This document shows, piece by piece, positions 16,575-22,541 of a stretch of DNA of 36,333 nt. The position numbers and the translations under genes were made by a program. Every line of letters starts with the position of its first letter. Position 1 is the stretch's first letter. Under the pieces are notes generated by a model. It was given only the letters and a program-made list of their open reading frames with translations. It was not told where the DNA came from and made no database searches. The DNA lies in the NCBI GenBank assembly GCA_045531285.1, contig JAZSDT010000002.1:1-36333 (forward strand), given 5' to 3'. Origin of the DNA: RGIG6353 sp045531285 (lineage in GTDB: Bacteria; Bacillota; Clostridia; Oscillospirales; SIG627).

Positions 16575-16756
16575 ATATAAGGAGATGTTAAAATCGTCCG
16601 GACCGCAAAAAGAAAATCCAATACAGTATTTCTTTTTGCTATGAACAAACTTTACCGGTAAGTACACCTTCGGGTTCAGTTTGCTCATTCCAAACAATTT
16701 TTCCTATCTCCTTGAAACCTGTGGGCTGTAAAAACTATAAAAGTTTTTTCAGCCCC
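16575..16756 (+). ncRNA. Candidate structured RNA downstream of ileS (unassigned)
   Basis: An outer stem AAGGAGAT (16579-16586) pairs with ATCTCCTT (16706-16713). Inside is an 11-bp stem GCAAAAAGAAA (16605-16615) with TTTCTTTTTGC (16629-16639), and a CAAACT/AGTTTG arm enclosing TTACCGGTAA and an ACC-TTCG-GGT tetraloop hairpin. A terminator-like stem GGGCTG...CAGCCC follows at 16723-16754. It could be a 6S-like RNA, an ileS 3'-UTR or a DUF554 leader. I cannot assign an Rfam family, and the strand is inferred from the neighbouring genes. Confidence 0.45.
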
Positions 16757-16794
16757 CTTGGTTTAAATAATATAATTTTGTTTTTCGGGAGAGC

Positions 16795-16832
16795 GCGAGA
16801 GGGTGCTTTTGACTTCAAAAGCATTCTCTCGC
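16795..16832. repeat. Family B palindrome, copy B1
   Basis: GCGAGAGGGTGCTTTTGA pairs with TCAAAAGCATTCTCTCGC (18 bp, two G-T pairs) around a two-base loop. It is preceded by the flank TTTGTTTTTCGGGAGAGC, which is inverted relative to copy B2. It ends 10 bases before the DUF554 start codon. Confidence 0.85.
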
Positions 16833-16842
16833 AAAAAAACTT

Positions 16843-17559
16843 ATGACAGGAATTGGAACAATAGTAAACGTGCTTGCCGTGTTGGCGGGCGGTACGGTGG
16901 GGCTTTTCATCAAAAAAGGACTTAAGGACAGCCTTCAGGATATGATAATGAAGGTACTGGGAATTTCCACAATGTTCATAGGCGCCTCCGGTGCGCTCTG
17001 CGGACTTCTCACCCTCAAGGACGGTGCACTGTCCACAAAGGGTACAATGCTGATGATCTTTTCACTGGTTATCGGTGCACTTGCAGGTGAGCTTATACGC
17101 ATCGAGGACAGGCTGGACACTGTTGGCGAAAAGCTCAAAGGACTGGTAAAGTCGGGTAGTAACACACATTTTGTCGAAGGCTTTGTTACAAACACTCTTG
17201 TGACCTGTGTGGGAGCTATGACTATAATGGGAGCGTTTCAGGACGGACTCAACGGCGACCCCTCCACACTCTTTGCAAAGTCCCTCCTTGACGGCGTGGT
17301 GTGTATCGTCTTTACCTCAACTATGGGCGTGGGTGCGATGTTTGCCGTTATCCCCATTGCCGTTTATCAGGGCGGTCTTACGCTTCTTGCCCGTTTTATT
17401 GAGCCCTATCTCAAACCCGCCATGGTGTCGGATATGAGCTATATCGGTTCGGTGCTCATCTTCGCAATCGGCATCAACCTTGCCTTCGGTAAGAAATTCA
17501 AGGTGGGCAATATGCTGCCTGCAATACTTGTGCCTATTATTTATAATTTGTTTTTTTAA
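16843..17559 (+). CDS. DUF554 family membrane protein (YdfK/YqgA-like)
   Basis: A 238-residue integral membrane protein. The N-terminus MTGIGTIVNVLAVLAGGTVGL and the following GLKDSLQDMIMKVLGIS are typical of DUF554, and GASGALCGLLTLKDG and GVGAMFAVIPIAVYQGG fit as well. About six or seven hydrophobic segments are visible, and length is normal. The family is described as a possible transporter; the substrate is unknown. ATG 16843 matches the family N-terminus but has no Shine-Dalgarno sequence: family B palindrome B1 occupies that position and a run of A precedes the codon. The gene ends 6 bp before the -35 box of the Trp T-box promoter. Confidence 0.9.
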   Translation: MTGIGTIVNVLAVLAGGTVGLFIKKGLKDSLQDMIMKVLGISTMFIGASGALCGLLTLKDGALSTKGTMLMIFSLVIGALAGELIRIEDRLDTVGEKLKGLVKSGSNTHFVEGFVTNTLVTCVGAMTIMGAFQDGLNGDPSTLFAKSLLDGVVCIVFTSTMGVGAMFAVIPIAVYQGGLTLLARFIEPYLKPAMVSDMSYIGSVLIFAIGINLAFGKKFKVGNMLPAILVPIIYNLFF

Positions 17560-17565
17560 ATATAC

Positions 17566-17594
17566 TTGACAAAAGTGAAATACTGTGTTATCAT
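17566..17594 (+). promoter_or_regulatory. Promoter of the T-box/trpB transcript
   Basis: TTGACA (17566-17571), a 17-bp spacer and TATCAT (17589-17594) with a TGTGT extension. The start is expected near 17601. Confidence 0.8.
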
Positions 17595-17600
17595 ATCTTA

Positions 17601-17852
17601 TCCACAAAACCGATGAACAAGAGTAAGTAGGTTAAAACCAACACTCAAAGAGAGTTACCGACGGTGTGAATGTAACAGTGTGTTTTAATTGAATGGACTT
17701 GTGAGGGCGACCCGAAACAACAGTAGGGAAGACGGATATCGACCGTTACAGCGATGAGCATATGACAGTATGCTGGAGTGCGTCTTATGACGAATTTGGG
17801 TGGTACCGCAGGATATATTTCCTGTCCCATATATTTGGGACAGGTTTTTCTT
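17601..17852 (+). promoter_or_regulatory. Tryptophan-specific T-box leader
   Basis: This transcriptional attenuator senses uncharged tRNA-Trp. Stem I closes with AACAAG near 17613 and CTTGT near 17698. Its internal loop has AGTA on the 5' side and GAA-TGG-A on the 3' side, so the specifier codon is TGG (17694-17696), tryptophan. Downstream come AGTAGGGAAGACGG, the T-box core TGGGTGGTACCGC (17797-17809) and the terminator CCTGTCCC/GGGACAGG with TTTTTCTTTT (17821-17852). Uncharged tRNA-Trp should favour the antiterminator and allow trpB expression. Confidence 0.92.
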
Positions 17853-17864
17853 TTGGAGGCAATT

Positions 17865-17900
17865 ATGTTTATATTATCTTCACGATGGCATAAGCTTTGA
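17865..17900 (+). CDS. Possible 11-codon leader ORF with one Trp codon
   Basis: Directly after the T-box terminator a near-ideal GGAGG (17855-17859) is followed 5 bases later by ATG, encoding MFILSSRWHKL and a TGA stop. There is a single tryptophan codon at position 8. It ends 49 bases before trpB, which has its own AAGGAG site. It could be a translated leader, a remnant of a gene once controlled by the T-box, or chance. There is no homology evidence. Confidence 0.35.
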   Translation: MFILSSRWHKL

Positions 17901-17949
17901 TAAGCAGCTGAACCGAAAAAATACAACTTGATATAAGGAGAATATAAAA

Positions 17950-19170
17950 ATGATACTTAACAACGTAGATTTTGATACTTATTTTAACAACTATCCCGAC
18001 AAAAACGGTTACTTCGGTAAGTACGGCGGTGTGTACGTAGACGACAAGCTTAAATCCGCTATGGCAGAGATTACTCAGGCTTATTACTCTATCTGCCAGT
18101 CAAGAAAGTTCATTGCCGAGCTTCGCCGTATCCGTAAGGAATTTCAGGGCAGACCCACTCCCATTTCACATCTTGAGCGTCTTTCCGATGCTCTCGGCGG
18201 ACGTGTTCAGCTCTATGCAAAGCGTGAGGACCTCAACCACTCCGGCGCTCACAAGCTCAATCACTGTATGGGCGAAGCGCTCCTTGCATCCTATATGGGC
18301 AAGAAGAAGGTCATTGCCGAAACAGGTGCAGGTCAGCACGGTGTTGCTCTTGCTACAGCCGCCGCATATTTCGGACTCCAGTGCGATATCTATATGGGTG
18401 CAGTTGACATCAAGAAGCAGGCTCCCAACGTAGCGCGTATGAAGATACTGGGTGCAAACGTTATTGAGGTAACTCACGGTCTCCAGACTCTCAAGGAGGC
18501 TGTTGACGCCGCATTTGATGCCTACAGTAAGGAATACAACGATGCTATCTACTGTATTGGCTCTGTTCTCGGTCCTCATCCCTTTCCTATGATGGTACGT
18601 GACTTCCAGAGCGTAGTCGGTGAAGAGGCGCGTGATCAGTTCATCGAAATGACAGGACACCTTCCCAATGCTATTGTTGCCTGTGTGGGAGGCGGTAGTA
18701 ATGCTGCAGGTCTCTTTGCAGGCTTCCTCAACGACCCTGTGGAGATATACGGTATTGAGCCCCTTGGCAGAGGTGAAAAGCTTGGCGACCATGCTGCAAG
18801 TCTTAAGTACGGTACCGAGGGTGTTATGCACGGCTTTAACAGTATAATGCTCAAGGACGAAAACGGTGACCCTGCTCCCGTTTACTCTGTTGCCAGCGGT
18901 CTCGACTATCCTTCATCTGGCCCTGAGCACGCTTTCCTTCAGGAAATAGGCAGAGTAAAATATGACGTTATCAATGACGAAGAGACTGTTGATGCCTTCT
19001 ACAAGCTCTCACGTCTCGAGGGTATTATCCCTGCTATTGAGTCATCCCATGCCGTAGCCTACGGTATGAAGCTTGCCAAGACTATGGAGCACGGCTCTGT
19101 TCTTATCAATCTCTCGGGCAGAGGCGATAAGGATATGGATTATATTATCGAGCACTACGGAATAAGATAA
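17950..19170 (+). CDS. trpB: Tryptophan synthase beta chain, stand-alone
   Basis: The PLP enzyme joins indole and serine to make tryptophan. In the 406 residues the PLP lysine is in HSGAHKLNH (K102), the catalytic glutamate in AETGAGQHG (E124), the phosphate loop in CVGGGSNAAG, and the C-terminal SGRGDKD is present. It is TrpB1-like in length and motifs. No trpA or other trp gene is nearby, so it probably makes tryptophan from salvaged indole or from a TrpA encoded elsewhere. The start ATG has AAGGAG about 9 bases upstream. Expression is controlled by the Trp T-box. HKLNH replaces the more usual HKINN, a mild change. The call as trpB is firm; the indole-salvage role is inference. Confidence 0.93.
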   Translation: MILNNVDFDTYFNNYPDKNGYFGKYGGVYVDDKLKSAMAEITQAYYSICQSRKFIAELRRIRKEFQGRPTPISHLERLSDALGGRVQLYAKREDLNHSGAHKLNHCMGEALLASYMGKKKVIAETGAGQHGVALATAAAYFGLQCDIYMGAVDIKKQAPNVARMKILGANVIEVTHGLQTLKEAVDAAFDAYSKEYNDAIYCIGSVLGPHPFPMMVRDFQSVVGEEARDQFIEMTGHLPNAIVACVGGGSNAAGLFAGFLNDPVEIYGIEPLGRGEKLGDHAASLKYGTEGVMHGFNSIMLKDENGDPAPVYSVASGLDYPSSGPEHAFLQEIGRVKYDVINDEETVDAFYKLSRLEGIIPAIESSHAVAYGMKLAKTMEHGSVLINLSGRGDKDMDYIIEHYGIR

Positions 19171-19444
19171 GGCTTCATATTTGGGTTAAAACCGAAAATG
19201 AAATGGGTGTTTTATAATGCATTCTCACCCATCAACACAGTGCGAACAAATCACTCCCAAAAGCAATTCTTTTTAGGTGGAAAACCTTCGGTTTTCTTTG
19301 ATTTGTGAAAATTTCATTTTCTTCGTCCCTCCCTCGCACTGCTGTACATAAGTACAGCGACGGCTTCGGGATGAACGATTTTACCTCCAAATCTGTGCGC
19401 CTTTGGGGAGTTTTATAGGGCTTCATATTTGGGTTAAAACCGAA
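19171..19444. repeat. Non-coding segment bounded by 26-bp direct repeats
   Basis: The same 26 bases, beginning GGCTTCATATTTGGG and ending TTAAAACCGAA, occur at 19171-19196 and 19419-19444, 248 bp apart. The first copy starts at the base after the trpB stop. Between them are small hairpins: ATGGGTG/CACCCAT, AAAACC-TTCG-GGTTTT and GCTGTAC-ATAA-GTACAGC. I see no convincing gene here; a minus-strand open frame across it runs through the palindrome B2 and has no ribosome site. Confidence 0.8.
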
Positions 19445-19458
19445 TTTTAATATTTTTT

Positions 19459-19496
19459 GCGAGAGGGTACTTTTGAAGTCAAAAGTACCCTCTCGC
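19459..19496. repeat. Family B palindrome, copy B2 (perfect)
   Basis: A perfect 38-bp palindrome: GCGAGAGGGTACTTTTGA, AG at the centre, TCAAAAGTACCCTCTCGC. It is followed by GCTCTCCCGAAAAACAAATTT, seen inverted before copy B1. Confidence 0.9.
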
Positions 19497-19711
19497 GCTC
19501 TCCCGAAAAACAAATTTAAAAAAATATTTTTATTATTATTTTATATGGAGCAATTGTATTGAATCAAGCTCCACGTCTTGCTTTTTATGCTCGCGCTCTC
19601 CCGAAAAACAAATTTTAAAAAAAATATTATTATTCTTTTATATGGAGCAATTGTATTAAATCAAGCTCCACGTCTTGCTTTTTATGCTCTCGTTCTCCCG
19701 AAAAACAAATT
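19497..19711. repeat. 97-bp tandem repeat, about two copies
   Basis: A unit containing ATGGAGCAATTGTATTRAAT, CAAGCTCCACGTCTTGC, TTTTTATGCTC and TCTCCCGAAAAACAAATT is repeated with a 97-bp period (for example ATGGAG at 19545 and 19642). Within each unit TGGAGC and GCTCCA form an inverted repeat. The block AATTGTATTAAATCAA is shared with the right part of family A. The array ends just before the promoter at 19713. Confidence 0.85.
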
Positions 19712-19712
19712 G

Positions 19713-19741
19713 TTGACAAAAATAAAGGTTTGTGATAGACT
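19713..19741 (+). promoter_or_regulatory. Promoter of the folded leader and 81-residue gene
   Basis: TTGACA (19713-19718), a 17-bp spacer and TAGACT (19736-19741) with a TGTGA extension. The predicted start, 19748-19749, is the first paired base of the long hairpin downstream. Confidence 0.75.
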
Positions 19742-19748
19742 ATATTTA

Positions 19749-19926
19749 CCACACAAAAACTATACCCAACAACTGTATATTCCAAATCAGAGGTGGGCAT
19801 TTTTACTTAGGTAAAAATGTCGACTTCATATCCACTTCTGTTTGGAATGTTGGGTTTTGTGTGGTAGCAAATCGGAGTTCGGCATTTTTCGGTGTGTGTA
19901 GCTTCGGTTGCACACACTTTTTGTTT
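19749..19926 (+). promoter_or_regulatory. Structured 5' leader with terminator, candidate riboregulator
   Basis: A 116-nt rod (19749-19864) pairs CCACACAAAA...ACCCAAC with GTTGGGTTTTGTGTGG, ATTCCAAA with TTTGGAAT, CAGAGGTGG with CCACTTCTG, and GCATTTTTAC with GTAAAAATGT, with unequal internal loops between them. Then an 11-bp GTGTGTGTAGC-TTCG-GTTGCACACAC stem and TTTTTGTTT form an intrinsic terminator (19892-19926). AAAAATGTCG (19813-19822) can pair either with the first GGCATTTTT (19796-19804) or with CGGCATTTTT at 19880-19889, so alternative folds exist. The downstream gene starts at 19943. No known riboswitch class was recognised. Confidence 0.6.
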
Positions 19927-19942
19927 ATATAAGGAGAAAAAC

Positions 19943-20188
19943 ATGGGAAAGCTTCTTGATGAAATGTGGGACGAATATAGCCAAGACGGTTATACAGGTG
20001 AAGAATTACACCATTTAATGACGTATAATATCATTCTTAAGGAATTGACCGGTGAATTGACCAAAGAACAGTTTGACAAGCTTATGAAGAATGATGAAGA
20101 ATCAAGATATTATCACAGGGAATTGGAAAAAAAGGCGTTTTTAGAAGGTGTGCGTAGAGGCTGTCTTATGATGCTGGAAAAAATGTAG
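19943..20188 (+). CDS. Small helical protein of unknown function (possibly DUF6809-like)
   Basis: The start is ATG 19943, six bases after AAGGAG (19931-19936); a longer reading from 19892 would use codons inside the terminator stem. The product is 81 residues, strongly acidic in its first half and amphipathic. It has MGKLLDEMWDEY at the N-terminus, KELTGELTKEQFDKLMK in the middle and KAFLEGVRRGCLMMLEKM at the C-terminus. The ends resemble small clostridial proteins annotated as DUF6809, but I hold that link with low confidence. It is alone behind a promoter and a long folded leader, which suggests tight control. Palindrome B3 follows the stop by about 22 bases. Confidence 0.75.
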   Translation: MGKLLDEMWDEYSQDGYTGEELHHLMTYNIILKELTGELTKEQFDKLMKNDEESRYYHRELEKKAFLEGVRRGCLMMLEKM

Positions 20189-20210
20189 GTCCGCAAAATA
20201 TAGAACGCGA

Positions 20211-20254
20211 TTTGGGGAAGGGTGCAATTGAAGTCAATGGCACCCTTCCCCAAA
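20211..20254. repeat. Family B palindrome, copy B3 (divergent stem)
   Basis: TTTGGGGAAGGGTGC pairs with GCACCCTTCCCCAAA around a core AATTGAAGTCAATG. The core TTGAAGTCAA is the same as in B2, but the outer stem is GGGGAA/TTCCCC in place of GCGAGA/TCTCGC. There is no T-tract on either side, so it is not an obvious intrinsic terminator. Confidence 0.75.
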
Positions 20255-20317
20255 AGCTTTAAATTCCACAATATTATCTGTAAAGCGTTAATTGATTGTG
20301 AACTTTTTTTAAAGCTA

Positions 20318-20346
20318 TTGACATATATTTTCATTGGTAATATAAT
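20318..20346 (+). promoter_or_regulatory. Promoter of the marR-ABC operon
   Basis: TTGACA (20318-20323), a 17-bp spacer and TATAAT (20341-20346), a full consensus promoter. Confidence 0.9.
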
Positions 20347-20347
20347 A

Positions 20348-20363
20348 TGTTAGACTTCTAACA
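20348..20363. promoter_or_regulatory. Operator palindrome, probable MarR site
   Basis: TGTTAGACTTCTAACA is a perfect inverted repeat of 7 bp arms with a 2-bp centre. It lies between the -10 box and the ribosome site, over the transcription start, where a bound dimer would block the promoter. It is the size and place of an autoregulatory MarR-family operator. Confidence 0.75.
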
Positions 20364-20378
20364 AAAAGAGGTGATGAC

Positions 20379-20795
20379 TTGGAAAATAACGATCTTGGGC
20401 ACTTGATCAACGTTATATCCAACAGTATAAAGAGGTTGGCTGACGAGAATCTGGTGAACGAAAACGTAACTGTTGAGCAGGTTAAGGTAATGGCAATGAT
20501 ACACCGAAACGGCGGGACGGTCTCGCAAAAGGAGATAGAGCTTGCCTTTGGGGTCAGACGCTCCACTGTAACCAGTGCAATGCAGATACTTGAAAAGAAG
20601 GGCTACATAGAGCGTATGCCCAACCCCGAGGATTCAAGGTCAAAGCTTGTGACTCTCACAGAGTCGGGACAGGAGAAGAACCGAAAGCTGAGAAGCTTTA
20701 TGGAAACTCTTGAAAAGAATCTTACAACGGCTTTGACAAAGGACGAGCAGGAGACCTTGAGGACACTTCTTTTAAAGGTACACAATAACTTTTAG
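20379..20795 (+). CDS. MarR family transcriptional regulator
   Basis: A 138-residue winged-helix regulator. The recognition part reads VSQKEIELAFGVRRSTVTSA near residues 47-66, and the wing has KKGYIERMPNPEDSRSKLVTLT near 70-92, the standard MarR pattern. The flanking helices form the dimer interface. The start is TTG 20379 after GAGGTGAT; a nearby ATG is out of frame. It is the first gene of an operon with two ABC half-exporters (gap 12 bp). The perfect palindrome at 20348-20363 suggests it represses its own operon and is released by a ligand, perhaps a drug or peptide exported by the pump. The ligand is unknown. Confidence 0.93.
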   Translation: MENNDLGHLINVISNSIKRLADENLVNENVTVEQVKVMAMIHRNGGTVSQKEIELAFGVRRSTVTSAMQILEKKGYIERMPNPEDSRSKLVTLTESGQEKNRKLRSFMETLEKNLTTALTKDEQETLRTLLLKVHNNF

Positions 20796-20807
20796 AAAGG
20801 AACAAAT

Positions 20808-22541
20808 ATGTACAAAAAGGTATTTTCACATCTTAGGGAATACAAAAAGTATGCATTTTTAACGCCGATAATAATGATTGGCGAGGTAATAATGGAAATA
20901 CTGATTCCCTACGTTATGGCAGAAATGATAAACCGCGGCATCAAGGGTGACGGCGGTACGTCATTCACAGTCAAGGCAGGACTTTTGATGATAGGTATGG
21001 CTGTGATATCCCTCTGCTTCGGTGCGCTGGGCGGTATGACGGCGGCAAGGGCAGGTATGGGGTTTGGTAAGAATTTGCGAGGTGCACTTTTCAACAAGGT
21101 GCAGGACTATTCCTTTGCCAACGTTGATAAGTTTTCCACTGCCTCTCTTGTAACCAGACTTACTACCGACGTAACCAATATCCAGAACACCCTGATGATG
21201 CTCATTCGTATGGCGATACGTGCACCGTTTATGATGGTGGGTGCAATGATAATGGCTGTAAAGATAAGCCCCAAGCTTTCCACGGTATTCTTTGTTGCAG
21301 TACCCGTGCTTGCCATTATTCTGGTGTTCATTATGACAAATGCACATCCCAGATTTTCAAAAATGCTGAAAAAATACGATGCAATGAACGCCTCCGTTCA
21401 GGAAAACCTTATCGGCATCAGAGTTGTAAAGGCGTTTGTCCGCGAAAGACACGAAAAAGAAAAATTCCAAATGTCTGCCGAGGACGTAAGAAATTCACAG
21501 ATAATGGCGGAAAAGCTCATTATACTCAACGGTCCTGCAATGCAGATATCAATGTACGCTTGCATTGTGGCTATCCTTTGGTTTGGCGGAAATATGGTTA
21601 TCAATGCCACGGGTATGGAGATAGGCGACCTTTCGGGATTTATCAGCTACATAACCCAGATACTTTCCTCACTTATGGCTCTTTCCTTTATTTTCATCAG
21701 CCTTGTAATCTCACGCGCTTCCATTGGCAGAGTTGTGGAGATACTTGACGAGGATATTGACATTAAGGACGCACAGGGCAGTACGCTCACTCTTGAGGAC
21801 GGCTCAATAGAATTCAGACACGTGAATTTCAGCTATTCAAAAAACCCCGATAACCTTACTCTCACGGACATCGACCTTAAGATAAGATCGGGCGAGACAG
21901 TGGGCGTTATCGGAGGTACAGGCTCGGCAAAGAGTACCTTTGTACAGCTTATACCAAGACTTTACGACGTGCTTGACGGCGAGCTTATAGTGGGCGGTCA
22001 CAACGTAAAGGATTACAGACTTTCCACTCTCCGCGACGACGTTGCAATGGTGCTTCAGAAGAACGTGCTTTTCTCGGGAACCATTAAGGACAATCTTAAA
22101 TGGGGCAACGAAAACGCTACCGATGAAGAAATTATTCAGGCGTGCAAAAACGCACAGGCACACGATTTCATCACGTCCTTCCCCGACGGCTACGACACAG
22201 TGCTCGGTCAGGGCGGTGTAAACGTGTCGGGCGGACAGAAGCAGAGACTTTGTATTGCAAGAGCACTGCTTAAGAGACCGAAGATAATCATTCTGGTCGA
22301 CTCCACCAGCGCCGTTGATACGGCAACGGATGCAAAGATACGCCAGGCTTTCAGAAATGAGCTTGGTGACACTACGGCAATAATAATCGCACAGCGAATA
22401 TCCTCCGTACAGGATGCCGACCGAACCGTTGTGCTTGACGACGGCAAGGTGGTTGCATTTGATACACACGAAAACCTGCTGAAGACCTGTGACATATACC
22501 GCGAGGTATACGAGTCGCAGATGAAAGGAGATGAAGACTAA
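20808..22541 (+). CDS. ABC exporter half-transporter with degenerate ATP site
   Basis: The 577 residues comprise an N-terminal exporter transmembrane domain of six helices (about residues 15-310) and a C-terminal ATPase domain. Motifs are Walker A GGTGSAKST near residue 370, signature VSGGQKQ near 473, and Walker B IIILVDSTSAVD near 490-501. After the Walker B aspartate the usual catalytic glutamate is replaced by serine (DSTSA instead of DEATS), so one composite site should be catalytically weak, as in heterodimeric exporters of the BmrCD/TM287-288 kind. The H-loop region is IIAQRIS, with Q in place of the switch histidine, which further supports a degenerate site. It overlaps the next gene by one base (TAATG), implying a 1:1 heterodimer. 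Substrate is unknown; multidrug or peptide export is likely. Confidence 0.93.
   Translation: MYKKVFSHLREYKKYAFLTPIIMIGEVIMEILIPYVMAEMINRGIKGDGGTSFTVKAGLLMIGMAVISLCFGALGGMTAARAGMGFGKNLRGALFNKVQDYSFANVDKFSTASLVTRLTTDVTNIQNTLMMLIRMAIRAPFMMVGAMIMAVKISPKLSTVFFVAVPVLAIILVFIMTNAHPRFSKMLKKYDAMNASVQENLIGIRVVKAFVRERHEKEKFQMSAEDVRNSQIMAEKLIILNGPAMQISMYACIVAILWFGGNMVINATGMEIGDLSGFISYITQILSSLMALSFIFISLVISRASIGRVVEILDEDIDIKDAQGSTLTLEDGSIEFRHVNFSYSKNPDNLTLTDIDLKIRSGETVGVIGGTGSAKSTFVQLIPRLYDVLDGELIVGGHNVKDYRLSTLRDDVAMVLQKNVLFSGTIKDNLKWGNENATDEEIIQACKNAQAHDFITSFPDGYDTVLGQGGVNVSGGQKQRLCIARALLKRPKIIILVDSTSAVDTATDAKIRQAFRNELGDTTAIIIAQRISSVQDADRTVVLDDGKVVAFDTHENLLKTCDIYREVYESQMKGDED

Noticed and set aside
16585..16644. 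19-codon ORF (MLKSSGPQKENP...) after ileS
   Set aside because: Its ATG overlaps the only ribosome-site-like GGAG, leaving no spacing, and it runs through the stems of the RNA candidate.
18166..18831. Minus-strand 221-codon open frame opposite trpB
   Set aside because: It lies wholly inside a well-identified gene and reads as a mirror of its codon bias.
19232..19513. Minus-strand 93-codon open frame
   Set aside because: It runs through direct repeats and palindrome B2, has no ribosome site and no recognisable domain.
20211..20254. Palindrome B3 as an intrinsic terminator
   Set aside because: The stem is strong, but there is no T-tract after it on either strand.
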